A stretch of DNA of 43,267 nt from Prochlorococcus sp. AG-409-A19 (GCA_003216155.1 QCJH01000013.1:1-43267); one strand, 5' to 3'. Positions 15,959 to 25,659 are shown, numbered from the stretch's first letter. The notes: generated from the letters alone by a model not told the origin. Program-made: numbers and translations.

Positions 15959-17083
15959 ATGAAGCGCTATGGAGGAGAGGATCTCATCTCAAAGCCACAT
16001 ATTGTGGTGCTTGGTTCTTGCAAGGTTGGTAACTTTGTTGTCAGCACTCCAGTGCTAAGAGGCTTAAAGGCACGTTTTAGAGAAAGCATTATTGGTTTTA
16101 TCGGTAGTGATGTTACTGCGGACTTTGAGAGGTCTTTGCCTTCTATTGACTGGAGAGTGAGTTGGGATGACCCTTCTTTAGGTGCCGGCTTGCAACTTCA
16201 GCAAACTTTGGCAAACAAAATAGATATTTATGGACAAGTTCAATTGGCTTTGAATTTGGATGGTTTTAACCCGGTTACATGTTCATTGGTTCCGTGGTTG
16301 AATCCTGTTTTTGTTGCTGGGGGGAGTTTAAAAAGGAACCTTCGTAGTGATCTTCCTTCGGGAGAATTGCCTCAGCAACGTTTCTTGACTGATTCAGATT
16401 GGGACAGTCAAGATTTCTTTATGCGCTACTCAACTTATTTTTCTAGTAATTATATTGCCGAGCTTTTTTGTCAAATGGCTTTTGTAGGAGGACATGTTAA
16501 TCCCAAAGAGATAGAACTGCCAATTGTAGAACCTCCTTTTTTGGTCCCTGATTTGTTGATTCATTGCACAACTGTTCGCCAAGCTAAGGTTTGGCCTTTT
16601 GATTATTGGCAACAAGTAATTGAATTTGCCGAATCTAGATCTTGGACTGTAGGTTTAGTGGGTAGTTCTCCTTTAGCTCAGAGAGAGGCATATAATTCAG
16701 GTGATGGTGAGGAACTTTTGCTTGCCAGAACTAGGCTATTGGATTTACGAGGAAGTACTAGCTTGTTGCAACTTGCCGGGGCTGCAAAGAAAGCAAAAGC
16801 AGTTATTAGTGTAGATGCAGGTCCATTACATATTGCAGCAGCTGTAGGTACACCAACATTAGCAATTGTTGGCAATGATGAGCATGGAATAGGTGCAAGT
16901 CCTATTCGCTTATGGTTGCCGAGGTGTTCGAATGTGAGTAGAACGATTGCAGAAAATAGCTGTTCGGTTTGTTCCCAAAATAAATTTCATAATGATGATT
17001 GCTTGGTAGAGGGACATATTTGCATGAGATCTGTTAAGCCTAGGCAAGTTATTAATTGGCTCTCTTCTTTAATGAGTAATTAG
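15959..17083 (+). CDS. Glycosyltransferase family 9 (heptosyltransferase-like)
   Basis: 374 residues. The GT9 N-terminal motif is HIVVLGSCKVGNFVVSTPVL, where active heptosyltransferases typically have an R-x-x-x-G-D-x-x-x-x-T/S-P pattern. The donor site holds LLIHCTTVRQAKVWPFDYW, LLDLRGSTSLLQLAGAAKKA and ISVDAGPLHIAAAVGTPTLAIVG. The C-terminal Cys-rich segment (NSCSVCSQNKFHNDDCLVEGHIC) contains five Cys and a His, also common in GT9 proteins. Marine picocyanobacterial LPS is reported to lack heptose and Kdo, so the donor is probably not ADP-heptose; this is family knowledge and not read from sequence. ATG 15959 has AGAGGA 12 nt upstream, a somewhat long spacing. The gene is monocistronic as far as can be seen. 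Confidence 0.85.
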   Translation: MKRYGGEDLISKPHIVVLGSCKVGNFVVSTPVLRGLKARFRESIIGFIGSDVTADFERSLPSIDWRVSWDDPSLGAGLQLQQTLANKIDIYGQVQLALNLDGFNPVTCSLVPWLNPVFVAGGSLKRNLRSDLPSGELPQQRFLTDSDWDSQDFFMRYSTYFSSNYIAELFCQMAFVGGHVNPKEIELPIVEPPFLVPDLLIHCTTVRQAKVWPFDYWQQVIEFAESRSWTVGLVGSSPLAQREAYNSGDGEELLLARTRLLDLRGSTSLLQLAGAAKKAKAVISVDAGPLHIAAAVGTPTLAIVGNDEHGIGASPIRLWLPRCSNVSRTIAENSCSVCSQNKFHNDDCLVEGHICMRSVKPRQVINWLSSLMSN

Positions 17084-17108
17084 AATAGTATATTTTCACC
17101 AGTTAGGA

Positions 17109-17969
17109 TTATTTTTTTTCAAAAGAATGTCTTTTCCATAGTGAATCTTGATGGATAATACTTAGGAATCTATAATGGGTTGGTATTGGTTTCATAAGCT
17201 TTAGAAGAGGTAGAAGTATTCCGCTGCATGCTGTTTCTAGCGGGCCTGAAAGGACGTAATCTGCTTTCCAGTTTTTCGCTTTCCAAAAATTTGCAACCAT
17301 GAGTGCTTGTCTTTTGCTTAAGAAGAAACATCCTGAATGAGGATTAGTTGCACGATAAAAAGTTCGTTTTCCTAATGGCCATGCAAAAGATATTGATTCT
17401 TTAGTATCCCAGAAAAGGTCTGGCCTTCCACCATCAGGGTCTCCAGAAAGTATTACATCACCTTTATTAGGCATACGTTCACATCTATGAGGAAGGAATG
17501 CATAGCTTCCATCTGTTGATTTTTCTAAGTAGTTTATTTTTGCAAAGAATTCTGGATCTTCTATTAAAAGATCATCTTCCATATAGCCAATTAAATCATA
17601 TTCTTCAGCTTGCTCTAATACTCGCCTTGAAGCTATCAATGGGATATCAGTGTAATTATTTACATTCGGATTGACTATTTCCAATTTGGAGTTACTAGGT
17701 AAGCGATCTGCTAATGTTTCTTCTGGTGGTGTATATAATTGAATGGTTAAGTCAACACCACATTGGGTTTGTAATTCTCTTGTGACTATTGATTTACCTT
17801 TTCCTAAAGAAGCATGAATCCAGTGTAAATAGCTATGTCGGCATAAATTACCAATAGTTGTTTGCTCTAGAGCAGTTTGTTTTGTGGTCCGCTTGCTTTC
17901 ATTTTCAGAGGAATATAATGAATCTTTCTTTGGGGCAAATACGTGTGGAATTGAAATTAATACTTTCAT
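17109..17969 (-). CDS. Putative GT-A type glycosyltransferase
   Basis: 286 residues and not confidently assigned to a family. The segment YDLIGYMEDDLLIEDPEFF (about residues 125-143) looks like a GT-A metal/nucleotide-sugar site with a D-rich (DxD-like) motif after a beta-strand. A later NPHSGCFFLSKRQALMV resembles the acceptor-loop region of GT2/GT64-like enzymes. No membrane helix or signal peptide is seen. The gene starts 5 bp after the stop of the upstream sulfotransferase on the same strand, so the two are very likely cotranscribed and may build and sulfate the same glycan unit. The alternative is an uncharacterised polysaccharide-modifying enzyme. ATG 17969 is the first start and fits a standard N-terminal strand (MKVLISIPHVF). 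Confidence 0.55.
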   Translation of the reverse strand: MKVLISIPHVFAPKKDSLYSSENESKRTTKQTALEQTTIGNLCRHSYLHWIHASLGKGKSIVTRELQTQCGVDLTIQLYTPPEETLADRLPSNSKLEIVNPNVNNYTDIPLIASRRVLEQAEEYDLIGYMEDDLLIEDPEFFAKINYLEKSTDGSYAFLPHRCERMPNKGDVILSGDPDGGRPDLFWDTKESISFAWPLGKRTFYRATNPHSGCFFLSKRQALMVANFWKAKNWKADYVLSGPLETACSGILLPLLKLMKPIPTHYRFLSIIHQDSLWKRHSFEKK

Positions 17970-17974
17970 AAGTC

Positions 17975-18718
17975 TTATGGTTTAAGCCACTCCCTGCAAT
18001 CCCAATTCAAAAGACTTTCTAGTTGACATATTTCATGCCAGAAAATCTTTCTTAGGAATAGTTTTGCTTCAGAGCTCATGGAATTTGAATACTGGCCAAT
18101 ATGACTTCTAAGTGATTTTATGTCTGATACTTCTTTCACCTTTAGATGGGAATAGATTTGATTGAGGCAATCCAGTGGTTTATTCTTAAGTTGTTCTTGT
18201 CTCAGTATTAGCAATGATTCTTTTCCAAAGAATCTCCATAGTCTTTTAATTTGATTGCTATAAAAACCACGGTCTATATAGGAATAAATTCTGTGTTGAA
18301 GGGGCAAGCTTTCTTGGCTGCGTTCCAATTCAAGTTTGATAGCAGCTTCAAACCCTAGAGATTCGGCTCCACGATTATATTCCATGGCCCAGTGTGAGTA
18401 GGCTCTTGTGATGGGATTTCGTAAGATCATTATTAATTTCATTGATGGGTTGTATCGCCAGATTCTTTCTGCTGAAGGCTCCCAGTACATATATATCGGC
18501 GTAGCTTCTCCCCATTGACGTCCTTTAGGAGAATCTTGGAAAAACTGGTGATAATTAAGCTTGTTATTTAGTTGCCAATTGTGGGACTCCTCGTCAAAGA
18601 AGTGTAGTTCTTTCTGATTAGGTATGAAGATTTCAGGATGGGTCCTCAAATAGTCTGCAAGGGCAGTTGTACCCCCTTTTTGGGTCCCACAGATTAAGAA
18701 ATTCACCTTTTGCTCCAT
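17975..18718 (-). CDS. PAPS-dependent sulfotransferase
   Basis: 247 residues. The 5'-phosphosulfate-binding loop is at the N-terminus (FLICGTQKGGTTALADYL, residues 8-25). KELHFFDEE follows, then GEATPIYMY, and the 3'-phosphate-binding motif is LIMILRNPITRAYSHW (about residues 105-120). These are the standard sulfotransferase-fold landmarks, in order. The enzyme transfers sulfate from PAPS to a hydroxyl, most likely on a sugar given the surrounding glycosyltransferases; the acceptor is unknown. It is followed after 5 bp by the GT-A-like gene on the same strand and is divergent from a second, dissimilar sulfotransferase gene 94 bp away, so both could share one bidirectional control region. Confidence 0.9.
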   Translation of the reverse strand: MEQKVNFLICGTQKGGTTALADYLRTHPEIFIPNQKELHFFDEESHNWQLNNKLNYHQFFQDSPKGRQWGEATPIYMYWEPSAERIWRYNPSMKLIMILRNPITRAYSHWAMEYNRGAESLGFEAAIKLELERSQESLPLQHRIYSYIDRGFYSNQIKRLWRFFGKESLLILRQEQLKNKPLDCLNQIYSHLKVKEVSDIKSLRSHIGQYSNSMSSEAKLFLRKIFWHEICQLESLLNWDCREWLKP

Positions 18719-18812
18719 ATCTAGACTCTAAGGGCTTGATGGGAAGAAGGATTTTTACCCTGCCTTTTAACTCCAACCACTAGGCTTCAGAGAGAAGGTT
18801 GAAGAGTTAACC

Positions 18813-19835
18813 GTGTTCGTGACCGGTTGCCATAGATCAGGGACTTCTTTGCTTGCTGCACTGATCCTCGACTTTAGAGGCATCTCTACTGATCAGAGAA
18901 AGGATGATCTCGCAGTGCATTTAGATAATCCAATGGGATTTTTTGAGTCTCGACAGCTTGTTGAAGTTAATGATTCATTGCTTAATTCAATCGGATCTTC
19001 ATGGGATCGCCCTTCTGTATTTTCGGCTGAATGGGATTCAACAGATCACATCGGTCGATTTGCTGAACTTAGATCTGCGTTTAGTTCTTATGCATTGACA
19101 CAAAATTGGGTCGATAAGGATCCAAGGCTTTGTCTGACATATCCTGCTTTTCTTCATATTTTGCTTAAGAGAGTGCCTTTGGCTGCAGTTCTTAGAGACC
19201 CTTTGGAAGTCGCGACTTCGCTTTATTTAAGAGATTCAAAGCCTATTAATGTGGGTTTAACAATATGGTTTTTATATAATCATCATCTTTCTCAGGTGAT
19301 TCAAGAAGATGACTTATTGGTAAATTATTCGAGTCTATTAAACTTGGTAGAAGTTAGTGAATCTAGCGAATTATCTTTGTATTTCAAAAGATTCTTTGAG
19401 AAGAATGGTTATGAGACATCATCATTTGAACTTTGGGAGGAAATCATTCAGAAGCGAATTAAACCTTCCCTCAACAGATCTTCATTGATATTATCGAAAT
19501 CCGTTTTGGAATCGATTAACCCATCACTTCTTAATGCAACAGAGAAAGCTTTTTCTATTGTGAGGAAAGGGAGCAAAATTGTCGCTTCTTATCAAGAAGC
19601 CTTTTCTTCATTGCCTAAGCCAGTTTTGGATGCTTTTCACAAGAATCATTTTGGCGATCAAAAGCTTGATTCTCAACAGATTGATCAGGAACGTGAATTA
19701 AATAAAAAGGTGATTTTGGAAATGGAAAAATATTCTGAATCTCTCAAACGAGAACTTTCTTCTGTCCATAATTCTACGAGTTGGCGCATTACTGCACCGG
19801 TTAGAAGGCTTTTAAATCATTTAAGAGGTCATTGA
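18813..19835 (+). CDS. Second, dissimilar sulfotransferase-family protein with C-terminal tail
   Basis: 340 residues. The PAPS loop is FVTGCHRSGTSLLAALIL (residues 2-19). MGFFESRQLVEVND and WVDKDPRLCLTYP follow, and the 3'-phosphate motif is AAVLRDPLEVATSLYLR (about 127-143). From about residue 290 the chain becomes a charged helix (QERELNKKVILEMEKYSESLKREL is the region) ending in STSWRITAPVRRLL. Similar STSWR-TAP-R tails occur on many capsule and LPS glycosyltransferases and probably serve as a docking or membrane-proximal element. It begins with GTG; no better ATG precedes the PAPS loop. Its stop overlaps the next ATG (TGATG), so it heads a five-gene coupled run reaching gmd-fcl. Confidence 0.82.
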   Translation: MFVTGCHRSGTSLLAALILDFRGISTDQRKDDLAVHLDNPMGFFESRQLVEVNDSLLNSIGSSWDRPSVFSAEWDSTDHIGRFAELRSAFSSYALTQNWVDKDPRLCLTYPAFLHILLKRVPLAAVLRDPLEVATSLYLRDSKPINVGLTIWFLYNHHLSQVIQEDDLLVNYSSLLNLVEVSESSELSLYFKRFFEKNGYETSSFELWEEIIQKRIKPSLNRSSLILSKSVLESINPSLLNATEKAFSIVRKGSKIVASYQEAFSSLPKPVLDAFHKNHFGDQKLDSQQIDQERELNKKVILEMEKYSESLKRELSSVHNSTSWRITAPVRRLLNHLRGH

Positions 19836-20962
19836 TGGATCAGTTGCTACGCGAGTGGCCACCAGGCTTTGGAGGCATTGAACGTGTTGCTCATGGCTTG
19901 GGAAAGAGTTTGGGAGGTAAATTATATTGCCTAAATAAAGCAAAGCATGCAACTTTAGAACCTTTTGAAGTTCAATATTGTAGAAGAAGATTACTCTCCA
20001 TTCGTATAGGTAGGTTGTTATTGCCTTTGCCTACCTTTGAATTATGCAATTTTTTATTTAGTAGAAGACCCTTATTAGCTCATTTACCTTGTCCTACTGT
20101 TTTATTTCTAGTCATACTTGCTCGTTGTTTTAGGCGAAATCGCTCCATAAGCATTTATTGGCATTCTTTTATTTTGGCCAGACCAGGATTTGTTGGAATT
20201 CTCGAAAACTTATATCAGTGGTTGGCTATTAACTTGGTTAAACCCTTCCCAATAATTACAACATCACCAGTTTTGGTTGATGCATTAATAGTTGCTGGTA
20301 TTTCTAATCAACAAGTGCAATGGTTGCCTTGCAGTCTAACTGCTGAGCAGGAATCATGTTATGAATCTATTTCTTTAGAAAGGAAAAACTTATGCAAAGT
20401 ATATACTCCGAGACAGTTGGGTAATCTTATTGCGATAGGTCGCTTAGATAGTTATAAGCGTATTGATTGGTTGATAAAGTCATTTTGCTTAAGTTCAAAA
20501 GCTATTCGTCTAGATTTGATTGGTGATGGCCCAGATCGTTTCCGTTTAGAAGCTTTGGTAAATGATCTTTTACCAGAGAGGCATTCTGGCAAGTCGATTG
20601 TTTTTCATGGTCGTGCTTCTGAAAGCGATAAAGCTCACCTTTTAGCTAAAGCGGATTTATTAGTGTTACCTGCTGATAGATGTAATGAGGCATTTGGGAT
20701 TGTTCAATTAGAGGCTATGGCATCTGGAATTCCTGCTATTGCTTTTGATTTACCTCGTTCGGGTATGCATTGGGTTAGTAAGGTAGAAGCAGTTTCTTGG
20801 TCTGGCAAATCAGATCAGCTTGCCGAGTTATTTGATGCCTTGTTTAGTGATTATTCTCTTTACTTGGAAGCTTGTCGGCAGTCTAAGCAACGTTATTTAA
20901 AACAATTTTCGCTAGCACAATGGCATAAGCGATTGCAAGATCTTGGATTGGTTTATGTGTGA
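19835..20962 (+). CDS. Glycosyltransferase family 4
   Basis: About 375 residues. ATG 19835 is preferred over the TTG one codon upstream because it overlaps the preceding stop as TGATG. The N-terminal acceptor loop is WPPGFGGIERVAHGLG, the typical GGxE/R loop of GT4 enzymes. The donor domain has NLIAIGRLDSYKRIDWLIKS, LIGDGPDRFRLEALV, VFHGRASESDKAHLL and EAFGIVQLEAMASGIPAIA with the conserved E-x7-E pattern. The central region is hydrophobic (LFLVILARCF), suggesting peripheral membrane association. It is a cytoplasmic enzyme of surface glycan assembly, with donor and acceptor unknown. It overlaps the next gene by 8 bp. Confidence 0.88.
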   Translation: MDQLLREWPPGFGGIERVAHGLGKSLGGKLYCLNKAKHATLEPFEVQYCRRRLLSIRIGRLLLPLPTFELCNFLFSRRPLLAHLPCPTVLFLVILARCFRRNRSISIYWHSFILARPGFVGILENLYQWLAINLVKPFPIITTSPVLVDALIVAGISNQQVQWLPCSLTAEQESCYESISLERKNLCKVYTPRQLGNLIAIGRLDSYKRIDWLIKSFCLSSKAIRLDLIGDGPDRFRLEALVNDLLPERHSGKSIVFHGRASESDKAHLLAKADLLVLPADRCNEAFGIVQLEAMASGIPAIAFDLPRSGMHWVSKVEAVSWSGKSDQLAELFDALFSDYSLYLEACRQSKQRYLKQFSLAQWHKRLQDLGLVYV

Positions 20963-22277
20963 GGAGTTGGAATCTCAGTTAGCTAGCTCTTTTAGGAATA
21001 TGCATATTACAAGATCTGTTCTTGCGATTTGGAGAGCTAATGGCCCTAAGGCTGCTCAGGAAAAGTTGGATTTTTATAGGGGAAATATCCATTTTTTTGA
21101 AAAGGATCTTTTGCAACAAGAACTTGAGTTGCGTTTAGGGGGACAAGTTGGACCAAGATTATTAGTTGATGGTCTTTGGTTTTCCAGACCACCTGGAGGA
21201 ATTACAAGAGTTTGGGAACAGATTCTTAGGGCTTGGCAATTGCCAGGGTTAATTTATCCAAAGGCACCGATATGTCTAATCGACCGAGATAGTCAATTGT
21301 TGGGGGCGTCTTTTTTTCCTCGAGAAAAAGGCCGCTCTGTTGATCCCTTGGATGCAAAAGCTGTCGAAGATCTTGCTAATGAGAATGCACATATAGCGGT
21401 TAATTGGGGGGCACAGGCTTTCATCTCAAGTTGGATTAGTAGTTGTGGAAATAATGAGCCCACATGTCCAGAAGTTGCACTTGTTCATGATTGTTTGCCT
21501 GAGCGATTTCAAGTCAAACATCCATTTGGGAGCCTGAGGAGTCGATGGCTTCGTGGAGCCAAGGCTCATTTAGCTGTTTCTCAGGCTACGGCTAAAGACT
21601 TAGAGACTTTTGCTGATATTCCTTATGAAGAGATTTATTGGTGCCACTCTGCTCCTGCAGAGTGCTTTGCACAAACAGTTGTGGATCCTGATGCTCTAAT
21701 GGCTTGGAAAAAATTGTGTGAAAGGGCTGCTATTTCTCAACCTTATGTTCTTTTACCAGCAACAAGTTCGATTGGCTCTTATAAGAATCCTGAAGTTGTA
21801 GCAAAAGCTCTTGGAGCTCCTGAGCTTGGGAATATAAATCTCATACTCTGTGGTGTAGGTGCAGCTGAGCGTATTAAAGAGTTGGAGAATCACTTTCCGC
21901 ATTTAATTGGACGAACACTTTCGGCTGGGTTTACTGATCAAGAATTAGCATTGGTTTATCAAAACTCATTGGCGGTTGTAATCCCCAGTCGCATAGAAGG
22001 TTTTGGCTTGCCAGCTATAGAAGCTTTGGCAGCTCGAGCAGTAGTGCTTGTTGCTGATTCTCCTGGCTTGAGAGAGGCAGGCGGTAAGGCTTGTATGAGG
22101 TTTGCTTCGGATCAACCAAAAGAACTTGTTCAGTTATTGCAGCTTTTGCTTGACCCTTTAAGTAGAAGTTTCATAGATCCGGTTTTAGAACGTCGTCGTC
22201 AAGACCGGCTGAAAGGAGTGAATCCAGACTTAATAGGCCTTTGTCTGTTGGCATTAGCTAGAAAATTGGCCGCATGA
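20955..22277 (+). CDS. Glycosyltransferase family 4
   Basis: About 440 residues. ATG 20955 is preferred; an in-frame TTG lies 12 bp upstream. The N-terminal 60 residues are an extra helical segment. The acceptor domain begins with LLVDGLWFSRPPGGITRVW, a loop typical of mannosyl- and fucosyl-type GT4 enzymes. VALVHDCLPERF and HLAVSQATAKDL follow. The donor domain has YVLLPATSSIGSYKNPEVV, INLILCGVGAAERIKEL and SRIEGFGLPAIEALAARAVVL with the E-x7-E pair. It is translationally coupled on both sides (8-bp overlap upstream, ATGA overlap downstream). It is probably one step in the same oligosaccharide as its neighbours. Confidence 0.88.
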   Translation: MCEELESQLASSFRNMHITRSVLAIWRANGPKAAQEKLDFYRGNIHFFEKDLLQQELELRLGGQVGPRLLVDGLWFSRPPGGITRVWEQILRAWQLPGLIYPKAPICLIDRDSQLLGASFFPREKGRSVDPLDAKAVEDLANENAHIAVNWGAQAFISSWISSCGNNEPTCPEVALVHDCLPERFQVKHPFGSLRSRWLRGAKAHLAVSQATAKDLETFADIPYEEIYWCHSAPAECFAQTVVDPDALMAWKKLCERAAISQPYVLLPATSSIGSYKNPEVVAKALGAPELGNINLILCGVGAAERIKELENHFPHLIGRTLSAGFTDQELALVYQNSLAVVIPSRIEGFGLPAIEALAARAVVLVADSPGLREAGGKACMRFASDQPKELVQLLQLLLDPLSRSFIDPVLERRRQDRLKGVNPDLIGLCLLALARKLAA

Positions 22278-23371
22278 CTTCTCTTCTTTTTAATTTGCTT
22301 TCTTATCGGCCGACTCCTACAGGGCTTAGTAGATATGTAGAGAGGTTGTTAAAAGCTTGGTCTAAGGGAACAGGACAAGTGTTGCCCATGCAACTAAGAG
22401 TTTTGGAAGAAGGTCAAGCAGGGTTTTCCACTTCAGATGTATTGCCTAAAAAGCAGTCTTCCTATTTCATGCGGTGGTTACAATCAAATGCTTTGGTGCA
22501 ACATGGGTTACCTACGAAACGCCTTTTGCAAGATATAAAACCAGAATTAATTTACTCACCATATACAGATCGACTTCTCTCTTTACCGGAAGTACCTCAA
22601 GTTATTACTTGTCATGACCTTATCCCACTTTTTTTCCCTAATAGTCGGAGAGCTTATTGGCGCAGTCGCCTTTGGTTGCCAAGACATTTGAATGGGGCTT
22701 CTAGAATTATTGCTATTAGTAGAAGTGTCGCCGACTTATTAATTCAGGCAGGGATTTCATCATCACGCATTGAAATTGTTTATAACGGAGTTGAAGCTGT
22801 GTCCAACCCTATTACTAAACCTGTTAATGAAGACATATTGGTTATTGCTAGGCATGCTCGAAACAAGAATTTAAGAGCTGTTTTGGAAGGGTTTGCTTGC
22901 TTTTTAAAGCTTGAAAAGAATTGGGATGGCAATTTAGTTATTGTTGGAACTCCTGATAGATCGACAAAAGAACTTTTAAGGTTGGTTAATGATCTTTCGA
23001 TTCAATTTAGAGTGAGATGGATTTCATCCATAGAGCAGTTTGATCTTGAAAAGTTGATTCGAAGGTGCTTTTGCCTTATATCATCAAGCTTTATGGAAGG
23101 CTTTGATTATCCTCTTTTTGAAGCCCAGGCTCATGGCTTACCTACTTTAGCCAGTGATATTAATGTTCATCGAGAATTACATGACAGCAATGCTTTGTTA
23201 TTTAGTCTTGGTGATGGAGGTAAAGCTTTGTCGTTTGAACTTCGCAGACTAGCTAGAGACAGGGATTTGTGGAAGCAGCTTTCCAAGTTGGGAGTTGCTC
23301 ATGTCAAACAATTCAGCTTGACTCGTCAAGTTCAAGGTATCAACCATGTACTGCAGAGTATGAGAAATTGA
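22274..23371 (+). CDS. Glycosyltransferase family 4
   Basis: 365 residues; the start overlaps the preceding stop (ATGA). The acceptor loop is YRPTPTGLSRYVERLLKAW. VITCHDLIPLFFP and RIIAISRSVADLLIQAG are the usual GT4 acceptor-domain strands. The donor domain has EDILVIARHARNKNLRAVL, LVIVGTPDRSTKELLRLV and the site SSFMEGFDYPLFEAQAHGLPTL, where the second Glu lies in LFEAQAHG. It resembles WbaZ-like mannosyltransferases in layout, but this is not a specific assignment. It is the last gene of the overlapping run; gmd follows after 70 bp, probably in the same transcript since no terminator is seen. Confidence 0.88.
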   Translation: MTSLLFNLLSYRPTPTGLSRYVERLLKAWSKGTGQVLPMQLRVLEEGQAGFSTSDVLPKKQSSYFMRWLQSNALVQHGLPTKRLLQDIKPELIYSPYTDRLLSLPEVPQVITCHDLIPLFFPNSRRAYWRSRLWLPRHLNGASRIIAISRSVADLLIQAGISSSRIEIVYNGVEAVSNPITKPVNEDILVIARHARNKNLRAVLEGFACFLKLEKNWDGNLVIVGTPDRSTKELLRLVNDLSIQFRVRWISSIEQFDLEKLIRRCFCLISSSFMEGFDYPLFEAQAHGLPTLASDINVHRELHDSNALLFSLGDGGKALSFELRRLARDRDLWKQLSKLGVAHVKQFSLTRQVQGINHVLQSMRN

Positions 23372-23441
23372 CCTTGCCAAAACTTCCATTAGCTAGTTGT
23401 TTGGTTGTTAGAGGATTGAGTTCTTTAAGAGGTAGTTAAGG

Positions 23442-24581
23442 ATGACCCTATCAGCATCAAACAAAGAGATGAAAGGTTCTAAAACGGCTTTGATTACAGG
23501 AATTACTGGTCAGGATGGTAGTTATTTGGCTGAATTATTACTTGAGAAGGGATACAAGGTACATGGGATAAAACGTCGGGCTAGTAGTTTTAATACAACT
23601 CGAATTGACCATTTGTACCAGGACCCTCATGAGCGGGGTCCTACAGGAGCACCTCCAAGATTTCAATTGCACTATGGAGATTTAACTGATAGCACTAATT
23701 TAATTCGCATTGTGCAGCAAGTTCAACCAGATGAGATTTATAACCTTGGGGCGCAGAGCCATGTTGCAGTAAGTTTTGAGAGCCCAGAATTTACTGCCAA
23801 TAGTGATGCATTAGGTACGCTCAGAATTCTTGAAGCAGTACGAATTCTTGGTTTGACAGAAAAGACAAGGATCTATCAAGCCAGCACTAGTGAATTATAT
23901 GGTTTAGTTCAGGAGCCTAAGCAGACAGAAAGCACACCTTTTTATCCAAGATCTCCTTATGGCGTGGCCAAGCTGTATGCATATTGGATAACTGTAAATT
24001 ATCGAGAAGCTTATGGAATGTATGCCTGTAATGGGATTCTTTTCAATCATGAGTCACCACGTAGGGGGGAAACTTTTGTTACTCGTAAAATTACTCGTGG
24101 TTTAGCTCGAATTGAAGCTGGCCTAGAGGAATGCCTTTATATGGGTAATTTGGATTCCTTGAGGGATTGGGGCCATGCGAGAGATTATGTTGAAATTCAA
24201 TGGCGAATGCTTCAACAAGATGCCCCAGATGATTTTGTGATTGCGACTGGTCGTCAAGAATCAGTCAGGAGGTTTATTGAATTGTCTGCGTTTGAGTTGG
24301 GTTGGGGAGGAATTTTTTGGAATGGTGAGGGGGTCAATGAAGTAGGACGTCGAGTTGATAATGAGTCGATAGTTATTCGGATTGATCCGCATTACTTCAG
24401 ACCAGCGGAGGTAGATACATTGATTGGAGATCCAACTAAGGCGCGAGAAAAATTGGGGTGGGAGCCAAAGACTACTTTGGAAGAATTAATCACTGAGATG
24501 GTTACTCATGATCGGGAGGAAGCACGTAAGGAGGCTTTGCTTTTGAGGAAGGGATTCAAAGTTATTGGGAGTCACGAATGA
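23442..24581 (+). CDS. gmd: GDP-mannose 4,6-dehydratase
   Basis: 379 residues, the usual family length. It converts GDP-D-mannose to GDP-4-keto-6-deoxy-D-mannose, the first step to GDP-L-fucose, using bound NADP. The Rossmann motif is [20 protein letters not shown], followed by [18 protein letters not shown]. Catalytic landmarks are STSELYG and the YxxxK pair in [30 protein letters not shown] is the family hallmark. About 20 residues precede the core at the chosen ATG; a start further in (M10, KEMKGSKT) is possible. The gene overlaps fcl by 4 bp (ATGA), so the two pathway steps are coupled. Confidence 0.97.
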   Translation: MTLSASNKEMKGSKTALITGITGQDGSYLAELLLEKGYKVHGIKRRASSFNTTRIDHLYQDPHERGPTGAPPRFQLHYGDLTDSTNLIRIVQQVQPDEIYNLGAQSHVAVSFESPEFTANSDALGTLRILEAVRILGLTEKTRIYQASTSELYGLVQEPKQTESTPFYPRSPYGVAKLYAYWITVNYREAYGMYACNGILFNHESPRRGETFVTRKITRGLARIEAGLEECLYMGNLDSLRDWGHARDYVEIQWRMLQQDAPDDFVIATGRQESVRRFIELSAFELGWGGIFWNGEGVNEVGRRVDNESIVIRIDPHYFRPAEVDTLIGDPTKAREKLGWEPKTTLEELITEMVTHDREEARKEALLLRKGFKVIGSHE

Positions 24582-25537
24582 CAGGTTTGCTGGGCCCTGA
24601 AGATCGTATTTTTATAGCTGGACATAAAGGTATGGCGGGAAGTGCGATTTTTAGGAGACTTTTGGCTAGTGGTTATGGGTTCTCAGGGGGAGGAGAATTA
24701 CTGACAGTAAGTAGAAAAGAACTTGATTTGAGTGACTCTTTTGCTGTCAAGAATTGGATGGTTAATAAGAGACCCTCGGTAGTGATTTTGGCTGCAGCTA
24801 AGGTAGGAGGTATCTATGCAAATAAAACTTATCCTGTTGATTTTCTACTCGAGAATATAAAAATTCAGACAAATGTAATTGAGGCTGCTTGGCAAAATGG
24901 TGTAAGAAGGCTTTGTTTTTTAGGCAGTAGTTGCATTTATCCGAAGTTTGCAGATCAACCAATAAGAGAGGAATCTTTACTTACAGGTGCATTGGAACCT
25001 ACGAATCAATGGTATGCATTGGCGAAGATCTCAGGTATAAAACTTGTTGAGGCATTGCATCAGCAGCATGACATGGATGCGTTTAGCTTGATGCCTACTA
25101 ATCTTTATGGGCCTGGAGATAATTATCATCCTAGGAATAGTCATGTAATGGCTGCTTTAATTCGTAGATTTTGCGAGGCAAGAAAAGATAATGTTCAGAC
25201 TGTTACATGTTGGGGCAGTGGTAAGCCAAGAAGGGAATTTTTACATGTTGATGATTTGGCTGATGCTGTTGTTTTTTGTTTGGAATCTTGGAAGAGAGAA
25301 ATTGATGAGCCAAGCTTCCTTAATGTTGGCACAGGTATTGATCTGACGATTCGCGAATTAGCTGAGAAGATTTCAGGAGTAGTTGGATTTTGTGGTCAAA
25401 TCTTTTGGGATGAGAGCAAGCCCGATGGGACCCCTCGAAAGCTCTTGGATGTTTCTCGCTTGCTTTCAAAGGGGTGGAAGGCCAGGATCTCCCTAGATGA
25501 AGGCATCGCTGAAACTGTTGCACAGAACTCTTTTTAA
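24578..25537 (+). CDS. fcl: GDP-L-fucose synthase (epimerase/reductase)
   Basis: 319 residues. It epimerises C3 and C5 of GDP-4-keto-6-deoxymannose and reduces C4 with NADPH to give GDP-L-fucose. The Rossmann motif is [18 protein letters not shown]. Also present are [18 protein letters not shown], the catalytic Ser region [10 protein letters not shown], the YxxxK pair in WYALAKISG, and the family hallmarks [11 protein letters not shown] and [12 protein letters not shown]. It is coupled to gmd. Together they predict fucose, or a derivative of it, in the glycan made here. Confidence 0.96.
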   Translation: MTGLLGPEDRIFIAGHKGMAGSAIFRRLLASGYGFSGGGELLTVSRKELDLSDSFAVKNWMVNKRPSVVILAAAKVGGIYANKTYPVDFLLENIKIQTNVIEAAWQNGVRRLCFLGSSCIYPKFADQPIREESLLTGALEPTNQWYALAKISGIKLVEALHQQHDMDAFSLMPTNLYGPGDNYHPRNSHVMAALIRRFCEARKDNVQTVTCWGSGKPRREFLHVDDLADAVVFCLESWKREIDEPSFLNVGTGIDLTIRELAEKISGVVGFCGQIFWDESKPDGTPRKLLDVSRLLSKGWKARISLDEGIAETVAQNSF

Positions 25538-25639
25538 TCATTCTTTTCTCTCGGTTTGAATTTTAATGGAGGGGTAAGAACATCTATGGTGAATTGGTCA
25601 TTTTGGGTATTTGTTCTTTGTTATGCCAGAGTTAATAAA

Positions 25640-25659
25640 GCTAGCTAGATCTTGCTAGC
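25640..25659. repeat. Short perfect inverted repeat upstream of wzt
   Basis: GCTAGC (25640-25645) is repeated as its own complement at 25654-25659, separated by 8 nt, in the 148-bp gap between fcl and wzt. No T-run follows, so a terminator is unlikely. An operator or weak hairpin is possible but the stem is short and could be chance. Confidence 0.3.
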
